Counted from the first letter of the stretch, positions 1 through 11,440 are shown. The stretch: 64,000 nt of DNA from Pelomonas sp047654785 (GCF_047654785.1 NZ_JASGKQ010000002.1:935444-999443), one strand, 5' to 3'. A program made the numbers and translations. The notes: generated by a model from the sequence alone, not told the origin.

Positions 1-738
1 TTCGAGCTGTTCTTCCAGCCCCAGGTGGACGCGGCGACCGGCCGGCTCTGCGGCGCCGAGGCGCTGCTGCGCTGGCGCCACCCGCAGCGCGGGCTGCTGG
101 GGCCGGACGCCTTCATCTTCGTCGCCGAGCGCCACCGGCTGATGCTGTCGCTGGGCGAGTGGGTGCTGCGCGAGGCCGCCGCCACGGCGCGCCGCTGGCG
201 CGAGCAGGGCCTGAAGGGCTTCGCCGCGGGCGACGACCCGGTGCGCATCGCCGTCAACCTGTCGCGCATGCAGTTCAACCTCGACGATTTCGCCGCCGCC
301 GTCCAGCGCGTGCTGCTGGAGGCCGGCGCCCAGGGCCGCTGGCTGGAGCTGGAGCTGACCGAGCGCATGCTGATCGAAGACATCGAGCATGCGCCGGCCA
401 CGCTGGCCGCCCTGCGCGCGCTGGGGCTGACGGTGTCGGTGGACGACTTCGGCACCGGCTACACCTCGCTGGCCCACCTGACCGAGCTGCCGCTGGACAA
501 GCTCAAGATCGACCAGAGCTTCGTCGCCCGGCTGCCCGGCGACCCGGGCGCGCAGGCCATCACGCGCGCCATCGTGCAGATGGCCGTGGGCCTGGGCCTG
601 ACCGTCGCCGCCGAGGGCGTGCGCAGTGCCGCGCAGTGGCAGCTGCTGGCCGGCTGGGGCTGCCAGCAGATGCAGGGCGAGCGCGTGGGGCTGCCGATGG
701 CCTCGGCCGAGTTCGAGGCCTGGGTGGGCGCGCGATGA
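1..738 (+). CDS. EAL-domain cyclic-di-GMP phosphodiesterase, 3' part only
   Basis: The reading frame is open from base 1, so the gene begins outside the window; 245 codons remain. They form an almost complete EAL domain, which hydrolyses cyclic-di-GMP to pGpG. Visible family motifs are the EALLRW signature (codons 20-25), NLSRMQF, ELTER, DDFGTGYTSL, LKIDQSFV and AEGV, so the metal-binding and catalytic residues look intact. The C-terminal QG(Y/F) motif is altered to QGE. Upstream domains (GGDEF, PAS or other sensors) cannot be seen. The stop overlaps the start of the methyltransferase gene by 4 bp (ATGA), which suggests co-transcription. Confidence 0.93.
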   Translation, partial: FELFFQPQVDAATGRLCGAEALLRWRHPQRGLLGPDAFIFVAERHRLMLSLGEWVLREAAATARRWREQGLKGFAAGDDPVRIAVNLSRMQFNLDDFAAAVQRVLLEAGAQGRWLELELTERMLIEDIEHAPATLAALRALGLTVSVDDFGTGYTSLAHLTELPLDKLKIDQSFVARLPGDPGAQAITRAIVQMAVGLGLTVAAEGVRSAAQWQLLAGWGCQQMQGERVGLPMASAEFEAWVGAR

Positions 739-1814
739 GCCTGGCGGCGCTGATCCACGCCGAGATCGCCGCGCACGGCGGCTGGCTGCCGTTCGACCGC
801 TTCATGAACCTGGCGCTGTACGCGCCCGGCCTGGGCTACTACGCGGGCGGGCGGCGCAAGTTCGGCCGGATGCCGGACGAGGGTTCGGACTTCGTCACCG
901 CGCCGGAGATGTCGCCGCTGTTCGGCCGCGCGCTGGCGCGGCAGCTGGCGCAGGCGATGGCCGCCAGCGGCTGCCGCGACGTCGTCGAGTTCGGCGCCGG
1001 CTCCGGCGCGCTGGCCGCGCAGCTGATCGCCGAGCTGGACGCGCTGGGCAGCGGGCCGGCGCGCTACCGCATCGTCGAGCTGTCCGCCGAGCTGCGCGGG
1101 CGCCAGCGCGAGCGGCTGGCGCCGTGGGCCGGCCGCGTCGAATGGCTGGACGCGCTGCCCGACGCGCTGGAGGCGGTGGTGGTCGGCAACGAGGTGCTGG
1201 ACGCGATGCCGGTGCAGTTGCTCGCCTTCGACGGCCAGGTGTGGCGCGAGCGCGGCATCGTGTCGGCGGGCGGGGGCTTCGCGTTCGTGGACCGCGACAG
1301 CCCGTTGCGCCCGCCGCTGGCGGCGGGCTTCGTGCCCGGCACCGTCACCGAGATCCACCCGCAGGCGGAGGCCTTCGTCGCCACGCTGGCGCGCACGCTG
1401 CGGCGCGGCGCGGCGTTCTTCATCGACTACGGCTTCCCCGAGGCCGAGTACTACCTGCCGCAGCGCCACGGCGGCACGCTGATGTGCCACCAGGGCCACC
1501 GCGCCGACCCCGACCCGCTGGCGGCGGTGGGCGACAAGGACATCACCGCGCACGTCAACTTCACCGGCATCGCGCTGGCCGGGCAGGACGCCGGCTTCAC
1601 CGTGCTGGGCTACACCAGCCAGGCCCACTTCCTGCTGAACTGCGGCATCGCCGGGCTGCTGGAGGATGCGTCCCTCGCCGGGCGCGCGATGGCGCACCGG
1701 CTGCTGGCCGAGCACGAGATGGGCGAGCTGTTCAAGGTGATCGGCTTCGCGCCGGAGGGCGGCGCCTTCGAGGCGCTGGGGTTCGCGCGCGGCGACCGGT
1801 CGCACAGGCTGTAG
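735..1814 (+). CDS. Class I SAM-dependent methyltransferase, MidA/NDUFAF7 family
   Basis: A 359-residue protein of the MidA (DUF185) family. Mitochondrial relatives (NDUFAF7) methylate an arginine of a complex I subunit; the bacterial substrate is not established, so arginine methylation is only an inference. The SAM-binding motif I, EFGAGSG, is at residues 85-91, and the conserved N-terminal segment GYYAGG is near residue 34. A VVVGNEVLDAMP block, typical of the family, follows. The ATG overlaps the stop of the EAL gene (ATGA). The adjacent downstream gene is convergent. Confidence 0.88.
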   Translation: MSLAALIHAEIAAHGGWLPFDRFMNLALYAPGLGYYAGGRRKFGRMPDEGSDFVTAPEMSPLFGRALARQLAQAMAASGCRDVVEFGAGSGALAAQLIAELDALGSGPARYRIVELSAELRGRQRERLAPWAGRVEWLDALPDALEAVVVGNEVLDAMPVQLLAFDGQVWRERGIVSAGGGFAFVDRDSPLRPPLAAGFVPGTVTEIHPQAEAFVATLARTLRRGAAFFIDYGFPEAEYYLPQRHGGTLMCHQGHRADPDPLAAVGDKDITAHVNFTGIALAGQDAGFTVLGYTSQAHFLLNCGIAGLLEDASLAGRAMAHRLLAEHEMGELFKVIGFAPEGGAFEALGFARGDRSHRL

Positions 1815-1828
1815 GCCGCCCCGCCGGC

Positions 1829-2263
1829 TCACCAGCTGCCGATGTTGGGCAGCGACGCCCAGGGCTCGGCCGGCGCCAGCGCGAGGCCGTCTTGCAGCAG
1901 TTCCACCGAGATGCCGTCCGGCGAGCGCACGAAGGCCATGCGGCCGTCGCGCGGCGGGCGGTTGATCGTGACGCCGTGGTCGGCCAGGCGCTGGCAGGCG
2001 GCGTAGATGTCGTCCACCGCGTAGGCCAGGTGGCCGAAGTTGCGGCCGCCGGTGTAGTGCTCGCCGCGGCCGTCGGCGTCGGGCCAGTTGTAGGTGAGCT
2101 CGACCTGGGCGTCGTCGTCGCCGGGCGCGGCCAGGTAGATCAGCGTGAAGCGGCCGGCCTCGCTCTCGTGGCGCCGGACTTCGCGCAGGCCGAGGGCGTC
2201 GCAGTAGAAGCGCAGCGAGGCGGCGACGTCCTCGACGCGGACCATGGTGTGCAGGTATTTCAT
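1829..2263 (-). CDS. gloA: Lactoylglutathione lyase (glyoxalase I)
   Basis: A 144-residue single-domain glyoxalase I of the VOC superfamily. It isomerises the methylglyoxal-glutathione hemithioacetal to S-lactoylglutathione in the cytoplasm. The four metal ligands of the E. coli enzyme type (His, Glu, His, Glu) can be assigned to H5, E55, H78 and E121, in the contexts YLHTMVRV, VELTYN, FGHLAYAV and SVELLQ. The short length fits the Ni/Co-dependent bacterial type. The gene is convergent with the methyltransferase (14-bp gap) and divergent from the PanE-like gene. Confidence 0.93.
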   Translation of the reverse strand: MKYLHTMVRVEDVAASLRFYCDALGLREVRRHESEAGRFTLIYLAAPGDDDAQVELTYNWPDADGRGEHYTGGRNFGHLAYAVDDIYAACQRLADHGVTINRPPRDGRMAFVRSPDGISVELLQDGLALAPAEPWASLPNIGSW

Positions 2264-2325
2264 GCCGCGATTGTCGGCGCCCCCGCGCTGCGCTGGCGGC
2301 GGGGGCCCATGCGAGACTGGCCGCC

Positions 2326-3300
2326 ATGATGAAGGTCTGCATCGTCGGCCTGGGGGCCATCGGCGGCTGGCTGGCCGCGCACCTGCAGCGGGTGGACGGC
2401 GTGCAGGTCAGCGCGCTGGCGCGCGGCGCCACGCTGGCGGCGGTGCGCGAGCGCGGCCTGCGGCTGGACAGCGGCGGCGCCAGTTGGTGCGCGCCGCTGC
2501 GGGCCAGCGACGACCCGGCCGCGCTGGGCGCGCAGGACCTGGTGATCCTCGCCGTCAAGGGGCCGGCCGTCGCCGGCGTGGCCGCGCAGGTGGCGCGGCT
2601 GATGGGGCCGCGGACGCGGGTGCTGACCGCGCTGAACGGCCTGCCGTGGTGGTTCACCGCCGGCCTGCCGGTGCCGGGCCTGGTGCTGGCGGGCGTGGAC
2701 CCCGGCGGCCGCATCGCGGCGCTGCTGCCGCCCGGGCGCGTCATCGGCTGTGTGGTGCATGCCAGCTGCCTGGCCGAGTCGCCCGGGCACATCCGGCATG
2801 TGCTGGGCAACGGGCTGCTGATCGGCGAGGCCGTGGGCGGCTTGAGCCGCGCGGCGGACGAGCTGGCCGCGCTGCTGGCGCGCGCCGGCTTCGCGGCGCG
2901 GGCGGTGGAGAACATCCAGCGCGAGGTGTTCTACAAGCTGTGGGGCAACATGACCACCAACCCCATCTCGGCGCTGACCCGCGCGACGACCGACCGCATC
3001 CTGGCCGACGACCTGGTGCGCGAGTTCACGACGGCCATCATGGCCGAGGCCGCGCTGATCGGCGAGCGCGTGGGCTGCCCGGTCGCGCAGACGCCGCAGG
3101 ACCGGCATGCGATCACGCGCTCGCTGGGCGCGTTCAAGACCTCGATGCTGCAGGACGTGGAGGCCGGCCGCCCCCTGGAGACCGAGGCGCTGCTGGCCGC
3201 GCCGCGCGAGCTCGCGCAGCAGCTGGGCGTGGCGACGCCGATGCTGGACGCGCTGCTGGGGCTGACGCGGCTGATGGACGCCTGCCGCCCGGCCTCCTAG
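2326..3300 (+). CDS. 2-dehydropantoate 2-reductase-like protein (PanE/ApbA family)
   Basis: A 324-residue NADP-dependent reductase of the PanE/ApbA fold. Family members reduce ketopantoate to pantoate for coenzyme A synthesis, but many paralogues act on other 2-keto acids, so the substrate is open. The N-terminal Rossmann motif GLGAIGG is at residues 8-14. The C-terminal helical domain has the FYKLWGNMTTNP block, whose lysine and asparagine match the catalytic/substrate-binding positions. Two adjacent ATG codons (2326 and 2329) could both start translation. The gene is convergent with the Lrp-type gene, with stop codons abutting. Confidence 0.82.
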   Translation: MMKVCIVGLGAIGGWLAAHLQRVDGVQVSALARGATLAAVRERGLRLDSGGASWCAPLRASDDPAALGAQDLVILAVKGPAVAGVAAQVARLMGPRTRVLTALNGLPWWFTAGLPVPGLVLAGVDPGGRIAALLPPGRVIGCVVHASCLAESPGHIRHVLGNGLLIGEAVGGLSRAADELAALLARAGFAARAVENIQREVFYKLWGNMTTNPISALTRATTDRILADDLVREFTTAIMAEAALIGERVGCPVAQTPQDRHAITRSLGAFKTSMLQDVEAGRPLETEALLAAPRELAQQLGVATPMLDALLGLTRLMDACRPAS

Positions 3301-3780
3301 CTAGGCGCCCGGCGCGGCGGGCAGCGCGATGCGGGTGTCGAACTTCGCGCGCTTGACGCTGAAGAAGGCCTTGACGTTGCGCACGTTGGCGTCCTGCGTC
3401 AGCAGGCGCTGCGTGAAGGCGTGGTAGGCCGGCATGTCGCGCAGCTGCACGACGAGCACGAAGTCCGGCCCCGGCGACACCCGCCAGCACTGCTGCACGG
3501 CGGCCTCCCGCACCGCGCGGGCCTCGAAGGCGTCCAGGTGCTCGGCGCCCTGGCGGTCCAGCGTGATCTCCAGCAGCGCGGACAGGCCGGCGCCCAGCCG
3601 GTCGGGCGACAGCAGGGCCACGCGGCGCTCGACGATGCCGGCGTCCACCAGCCGCTTGACCCGGCGCAGGCAGGTGGCCGGCGACACCGCCACATGCGCC
3701 GCCAGGGCTTGGTTGCTGAGCGAGGCGTCGGCCTGCAGGGCGTCCAGCAGGCGCAGGTCGATGGCGTCCAATCCGTTCAT
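3301..3780 (-). CDS. Lrp/AsnC family transcriptional regulator
   Basis: A 159-residue protein with the Lrp layout: an N-terminal helix-turn-helix (LSNQALAAHVAVSPATCLRR, about residues 21-40) and a C-terminal RAM ligand-binding domain. Such proteins usually sense amino acids and act as dimers or octamers. I chose the ATG at 3780 (protein beginning MNGLDAID). A longer GTG-started frame reaching 3858 would translate an A+T-rich stretch that looks like promoter DNA. A perfect 9-bp inverted repeat lies 20-53 bp upstream and is a candidate autoregulatory operator. It is divergent from glmS. Confidence 0.9.
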   Translation of the reverse strand: MNGLDAIDLRLLDALQADASLSNQALAAHVAVSPATCLRRVKRLVDAGIVERRVALLSPDRLGAGLSALLEITLDRQGAEHLDAFEARAVREAAVQQCWRVSPGPDFVLVVQLRDMPAYHAFTQRLLTQDANVRNVKAFFSVKRAKFDTRIALPAAPGA

Positions 3781-3799
3781 GAATGCATTGGAATCGGTG

Positions 3800-3833
3800 G
3801 AATATTTCAAATCTCTGCCAATGAGAAATATTC
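3800..3833. promoter_or_regulatory. Inverted repeat between lrp-type gene and glmS (candidate operator)
   Basis: The arms GAATATTTC (3800-3808) and GAAATATTC (3825-3833) are perfect reverse complements, with arm centres 25 bp apart. They lie in an A+T-rich island between the divergent Lrp-type gene and glmS. An 8-bp palindrome AATGCATT lies at 3782-3789. Lrp-family proteins typically bind such A+T-rich dyads near their own promoter; the assignment is inference. Confidence 0.55.
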
Positions 3834-3918
3834 GATCTTGATTCGAGGAATTTTGCACGCATCCGCCGTGGTGATCTCCCTAGCATGCCGGCCAGTCATC
3901 GAACGGAGAAAACCACCC

Positions 3919-5784
<1,866 letters not shown>

Positions 5785-5842
5785 CGGCGGCGGCCCGGTG
5801 CCGCCCTTTGACGCGCCTTGACGCCCTCCGACGCCCACGAAG

Positions 5843-6868
5843 ATGACCGACGCCCGATACACGACCTTGCCGCCCTGGCCCAATGCCTATCCGGCCAGCG
5901 GCGCCCGCGCCACCCTGAAAGGCCTGAACGAGGATTTCGTCGTCACCGAGCTGCCGCTGCAGCCGCCTGCCGGCGAGGGCGAGCACCTCTGGCTGGACGT
6001 CGAGAAGAACGGCGCCAACACCGCCTTCGTCGCCCAGCGGCTGGCCGAGGCGGCCGGCGTGCAGGAGCGGGACGTGGGCTATGCCGGCCTCAAGGACCGC
6101 TATGCCATCACCCGCCAGTGGTTCAGCATCTACCTGCCGAATGGGAGAGAGCAAGGCGGGACGCCCGACCTGACCCAGCTTCAGCACCCGGAGTTCAAGG
6201 TGCTGGGCCAGGCCCGCCACGTGAAGAAGCTGCGCCCTGGCGACCTGCTGGGCAACCACTTCCGCATCGTGCTGCGCGGCGTGGCCGGCGACCGCGATGC
6301 CATCGAAGCCAACCTGAAGGCCGTGGCGTCGCAGGGCGTGCCCAACTACTTCGGCGCCCAGCGCTTCGGCTTCGAGGGCGGCAACGTCGAGCAGGGCCGG
6401 GCCATGCTGGCGCGCGAGATCCGCGTGCGCAACCCGAAGAAGAAGGGACTGTACCTGTCGGCGGTGCGCTCCTTCGTCTTCAATGAGGTGCTGGCGCTGC
6501 GCATCCGGCAGGGGCTCTGGGGCCAGGCCCTGCCCGGCGACGTGCTGGACGACGCGGGCCGGCCCACCGGGCCGCTCTGGGGCCGGGGCCGCGTGAGCAC
6601 CACCGGCCAGGCGCAGGCGCTGGAAATGGGCGTGGCCGAACGGCACCCCACCTTGTGCGACGGCATGGAGCACGCCGGCCTGGACCAGGAGCGCCGTGCG
6701 CTGGTGGCGAACCCGGTGGACATGGCGTGGCAATGGCCGCAAGCCGATCAACTGGTGCTGGCCTTCTCGTTGCCCGCCGGGAACTACGCCACGGCCGTGC
6801 TGAACGAAATCCTCCGCACGACGGAGCCGGAGCGGCGCACGGAGAACGAGTCCGCGGCGGTCGAGTGA
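5843..6868 (+). CDS. truD: tRNA pseudouridine(13) synthase
   Basis: A 341-residue TruD, which isomerises U13 of some tRNAs (notably tRNA-Glu) to pseudouridine. The catalytic aspartate is D85 in GYAGLKDRYA, with the family motif NYFGAQRFG near the middle. The length is normal for the family. It follows glmS by 58 bp on the same strand. No Rho-independent terminator for the plus strand is visible after it; the hairpin at 6934-6953 is oriented for the minus-strand small gene. Confidence 0.96.
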   Translation: MTDARYTTLPPWPNAYPASGARATLKGLNEDFVVTELPLQPPAGEGEHLWLDVEKNGANTAFVAQRLAEAAGVQERDVGYAGLKDRYAITRQWFSIYLPNGREQGGTPDLTQLQHPEFKVLGQARHVKKLRPGDLLGNHFRIVLRGVAGDRDAIEANLKAVASQGVPNYFGAQRFGFEGGNVEQGRAMLAREIRVRNPKKKGLYLSAVRSFVFNEVLALRIRQGLWGQALPGDVLDDAGRPTGPLWGRGRVSTTGQAQALEMGVAERHPTLCDGMEHAGLDQERRALVANPVDMAWQWPQADQLVLAFSLPAGNYATAVLNEILRTTEPERRTENESAAVE

Positions 6869-6929
6869 CGGGGTGCCCGGCTCGAGGCCGTGCGCTGCGC
6901 GCCGCGATCGCGGGACGTCGCCGGGCAAG

Positions 6930-6953
6930 AAAAAACCCCGCGTCTGCGGGGTT
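6930..6953 (-). terminator. Rho-independent terminator of the small minus-strand gene
   Basis: The stem AACCCCGC (6934-6941)/GCGGGGTT (6946-6953) with a GTCT tetraloop is followed, read on the minus strand, by a run of six T. The T-run is on the minus side only, so this ends transcription of the 31-codon gene at 7020-7115. A flanking GCAAG/CTTGC pair could extend the stem. Confidence 0.8.
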
Positions 6954-7019
6954 CTTGCAGAGGCGCCGGGACGGGGCCTCGGTCGCCGTGCGCCGACGGG
7001 CGGCGCGGGGGTGTGGGCC

Positions 7020-7115
7020 TCAGGCGGCGGCGCCGAAGCGGGCGGTGGCCACGTCGCCCAGCTGGGCCACGATGGCCACGACCGAGACCGTCAGCGTGAT
7101 GATCAGCAGTTCCAT
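7020..7115 (-). CDS. 31-residue membrane-like small protein, unknown function
   Basis: I do not recognise this protein. It is 31 residues, beginning MELLIITLTVSVVAIVAQ. Residues 3-17 are strongly hydrophobic and could span the inner membrane once. The tail (QLGDVATARFGAAA) is short, with one arginine and one aspartate. It is too short for ordinary gene finders, but the support is unusually good: an AAGGA ribosome-binding site about 8 bases before the ATG, a near-consensus sigma-70 promoter (7150-7177), operator-like repeats over the promoter, and a Rho-independent terminator 67 bp after the stop. Together these make a complete single-gene unit between truD and the livH operon, transcribed against both. 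Possible roles are a small regulatory membrane peptide or a type I toxin-like peptide; neither is demonstrated. Confidence 0.72.
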   Translation of the reverse strand: MELLIITLTVSVVAIVAQLGDVATARFGAAA

Positions 7116-7149
7116 TTCTTTTTCCTTTGCTCTCGATTGAAACAGCTGC

Positions 7150-7177
7150 ATTCTAAGGGTTAACACCAAGTTGTCAA
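7150..7177 (-). promoter_or_regulatory. Sigma-70 promoter of the small gene
   Basis: On the minus strand: -35 TTGACA (7172-7177, perfect consensus), 16-bp spacer, -10 TAGAAT (7150-7155). The predicted transcript start is near 7143, giving a 5' leader of about 28 bases before the ATG at 7115. Confidence 0.78.
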
Positions 7178-7188
7178 GGGTTAACCCT
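7155..7188. promoter_or_regulatory. Paired AAGGGTTAAC repeats over the small-gene promoter
   Basis: AAGGGTTAAC occurs at 7155-7164 and again at 7176-7185, exactly 21 bp (two helical turns) apart. The second copy is part of a perfect 12-bp palindrome AGGGTTAACCCT (7177-7188). The copies fall in the spacer/-10 edge and over the -35 box, a position suited to repression. The binding protein is unknown. Confidence 0.6.
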
Positions 7189-7298
7189 AGTGCTGCTGCG
7201 GCGGCGGACCGTGCGGGCGGCGGTGCATCCCGGTGATTTCCCGACCGCGCGGTCGGCAAACGGCCGATACCATGGCCGCTCGTTTTTTCTGAGCCGCC

Positions 7299-8336
7299 AT
7301 GGACCTCACGATTGCCGCCATCCTCGGCCTCGACGGCCTGACCAACGGGGCCATCTATGCCCTCGTCGCGCTGGCCCTGGTGCTGGTGTTCTCGGTCACC
7401 CGCATCATCTTCATCCCGCAGGGCGAGTTCGTCGCCTTCGGCGCGCTGACGCTGGCGTCGCTGCAGATGGGCAAGGTGCCGGGCACCGTGTGGCTGCTGC
7501 TGCTGCTGGCGGTGGCCGGCGCGGCGCTGGACCTGGTGCAGGCGCTGCGCGAGCGCTGGGCGGCGGGGCGCATCGCGCGCCGCCTGCTGGGCGCGCTGGT
7601 GGTGCCGGCGGCCATCGCCGCGCTGGTGCATGCGCTGGCGCCCCGGCAGCCGGCGCTGATCGTGCAGGTGCTGCTGACGCTGGCCGTCGTCACCGCGATG
7701 GGGCCGCTGCTGTACCGGCTGGCCTACCGGGCGCTGTCGGCGGCGAGCGTGCTGACGCTGCTGATCGTGTCGGTGGGCGTGCATTTCGCGCTGACCGGCA
7801 TCGGCCTGGTGTTCTTCGGCGCCGAGGGCTACCGCACGCCGGCCTTCTGGGACGCGCGCTTCGATGCCGGGCCGCTGAGCTTCACCGGCCAGACGCTGAT
7901 CATCTTCGGCGCCTCCCTCGTGCTGCTGCTGGCGATGTTCGTGTTCTTCGAGCGCACGCTGATGGGCAAGGCGCTGCGCGCCACGTCGGTGAACCGCACC
8001 GGCGCGCGGCTGATGGGCATCTCGGGCGACGCGGCCGGCAGCCTGAGTTTCACGATGGCGGCCTTCATCGGTGCGCTGTCGGGGCTGCTGATCTCGCCGT
8101 CCACCACGATCTACTACGACACCGGCTTCCTGATCGGCCTGAAGGGCTTCGTCGCGGCGGTGTTCGGCGGGCTGGCGAGCTTCCCGATGGCGCTCGCCGG
8201 GGCCATCGGCGTGGGGCTGATCGAGAGCTTCGGCTCGTTCTACGCGAGCGCCTTCAAGGAGGTCATCGTGTTCACGGTGATCCTGCCCATCCTCCTCTGG
8301 CGGTCCTTCGTGGACCCGCACCACGAGGAGCACTGA
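7299..8336 (+). CDS. livH: Branched-chain amino acid-type ABC transporter permease (LivH family)
   Basis: A 345-residue inner-membrane permease with multiple hydrophobic helices. It contains the LivH-type features GLTNGAIYALVALALVLVF near the N-terminus and KGFVAAVFGGL near residue 285. It would form the translocation pore with the LivM part of the next gene for branched-chain amino acids or a related amide/amino-acid substrate. A longer-than-usual loop between helices 2 and 3 (about residues 62-110) contains extra hydrophobic segments. The ATG lies 1 bp from the next gene's unit, and livF overlaps that by 4 bp, so all three are one operon. Confidence 0.9.
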   Translation: MDLTIAAILGLDGLTNGAIYALVALALVLVFSVTRIIFIPQGEFVAFGALTLASLQMGKVPGTVWLLLLLAVAGAALDLVQALRERWAAGRIARRLLGALVVPAAIAALVHALAPRQPALIVQVLLTLAVVTAMGPLLYRLAYRALSAASVLTLLIVSVGVHFALTGIGLVFFGAEGYRTPAFWDARFDAGPLSFTGQTLIIFGASLVLLLAMFVFFERTLMGKALRATSVNRTGARLMGISGDAAGSLSFTMAAFIGALSGLLISPSTTIYYDTGFLIGLKGFVAAVFGGLASFPMALAGAIGVGLIESFGSFYASAFKEVIVFTVILPILLWRSFVDPHHEEH

Positions 8337-8337
8337 C

Positions 8338-10121
<1,784 letters not shown>

Positions 10122-10125
<4 letters not shown>

Positions 10126-10853
10126 GCGCGCTGCTGGAGGTGCAAGACCTGCATGCCGGCTACGGCCGCGCCGAAGTGCTGCACGGCCTGAGCTTCACGG
10201 CGGCCGAGAAGAGCGTCGTCACCGTCATCGGCCCCAACGGCGCCGGCAAGAGCACGCTGCTCGGCGCGCTGATGGGGCTGATCCCGTCGCGTGGCGCCAC
10301 GCTGCGCTTCGCCGGGGAGGACATCGCCCCGCTGACGCTCGAGGAGCGGGTGCTCGCCGGCCTGGCGCTGGTGCCCGAGAAGCGCGAGCTGTTCGGCACG
10401 ATGACGGTGGAGGACAACCTGCTGCTGGGCGGCTGGCGGCCCAAGAAGCTCGGCGACCGGCGCTGGCGCGACGGGCTGGAGAGCGTCTACGCGCGCTTCC
10501 CGCGCCTGAAGGAGCGCCGCGCGCAGGCGGCCGGCACGCTGTCCGGCGGCGAACGCCAGATGCTGGCGCTGGGCCGGGCGCTGATGGGCCAGCCCAAGCT
10601 GCTGATGCTCGACGAGCCCAGCCTGGGCCTGGCGCCGCTGATCGTGCGCGAGATCTTCACCATCGTCGACGGCCTGCGCGCCAGCGGCGTCAGCATCCTG
10701 CTCGTCGAGCAGAACGCCCGCGCCGCGCTGCGCGTGGCCGACCACGGGCACGTGCTGGAGACGGGCGAGTTCGGCCTCAGCGGCCCGGCGGACCAACTGG
10801 CGGCCGACCCGCGCGTCATCGAAACCTACCTGGGGGCCGTGCGCGGCGATTGA
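10122..10853 (+). CDS. livF: Branched-chain amino acid-type ABC transporter ATP-binding protein (LivF family)
   Basis: A 243-residue ATPase with Walker A GPNGAGKST, signature LSGGERQM and Walker B LLMLDEPSLG, all canonical. The LivF-type block LALVPEKRELF lies between them. It pairs with the LivG half of the upstream fusion to drive import. The ATG overlaps the fusion's stop (ATGA), which indicates translational coupling. The substrate cannot be told from sequence, because the binding protein that sets specificity is absent here. Confidence 0.93.
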
Positions 10854-10946
10854 GGCCCTGCTGAGGATGATCTCGGTGCTCGTCTTCGGCCCCCTCGGCG
10901 CGGCCGGCGCCGGCCGGCCGTGAGCCTCGACAGGCGCGGCACAGCC

Positions 10947-11376
10947 ATGGGAGAGATCGAAGACTTCTTCGCCCGCTACGAGGAAGGGGCCAACACCTTC
11001 GACCCCGACCTCATGACGTCGCTGTACACGGCGGAGTTCATGGCCGGCGAGCCCGGCGGCGTCTCGTGCGGCCGCAACGACGCTGCGCTGCGGGAGGCCT
11101 TCATCCAGCGCAAGGCGTTCTTCCAGCGCATCGGATTCCGGCGCGCCAGGATCCTGCAGCTGCAGGCGACGCCGCTCGACGACCGGTACACGATGGTCAA
11201 GGTCCACTGGCACCTGACTTTCGAGAAGCCGCCCGGCCGGCCGCTGGACTTCAAGTTCTTCATCACCTATTTCCTCCACGACCCCGGCACCGGCCCCCCG
11301 GGCCGCGTTCTGGATCTCCCATGACGACGAGCGGCGCGTGATGCAGGAGGTCGGGCTCATCCCGGGCGCGGCCTGA
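10947..11376 (+). pseudogene. NTF2/SnoaL-like small protein, frameshifted near the 3' end
   Basis: The first 112 codons encode a compact alpha+beta protein (MGEIEDFFARYEEGANTFDP...) resembling SnoaL/NTF2-like folds, many of which are binding proteins or small isomerases. The frame then ends prematurely with GRVLDLP at 11322-11324. Removing one base from the C6 run at about 11284-11289 restores a sensible tail (PRAAFWISHDDERRVMQEVG, ending at 11376). So either this copy is broken or the run was miscounted in sequencing. I chose the ATG at 10947; an upstream in-frame GTG at 10920 is possible. Function unknown. Confidence 0.6.
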
Positions 11377-11380
11377 GGCG

Positions 11381-11421
11381 CACCATGCAAATCCACGAAA
11401 TTTTCGTGGATTTGCATGGTG
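11381..11421. repeat. Perfect 41-bp palindrome upstream of the DUF4143 ATPase
   Basis: Two 20-bp arms (11381-11400 and 11402-11421) are perfect reverse complements around one central T. The arm core is ATGCAAATCCACGAAA. It ends 20 bp before the ATPase ATG, so it overlaps the likely promoter and could be an operator or form a hairpin at the 5' end of the mRNA. No T-run follows the stem, so it is not a standard terminator. Confidence 0.85.
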
Positions 11422-11440
11422 TATCGAATATGCTGTGTCC

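Noticed and set aside
459..2915. Open frame of about 818 codons on the minus strand across four genes
   Set aside because: High G+C removes stop codons in shadow frames; the methyltransferase and reductase on the other strand have clear motifs.
3781..3858. 26-residue N-terminal extension of the Lrp-type regulator from a GTG
   Set aside because: The stretch is A+T-rich, carries the inverted repeat and has no ribosome-binding site; Lrp alignment begins at 3780.
6934..6953. Terminator for truD on the plus strand
   Set aside because: The T-run is on the minus side only; on the plus side the stem is followed by CTTGCAGAG.
11381..11421. Insertion-sequence end or CRISPR repeat
   Set aside because: There is a single palindrome, no flanking target duplication or transposase, and no repeated spacer pattern.
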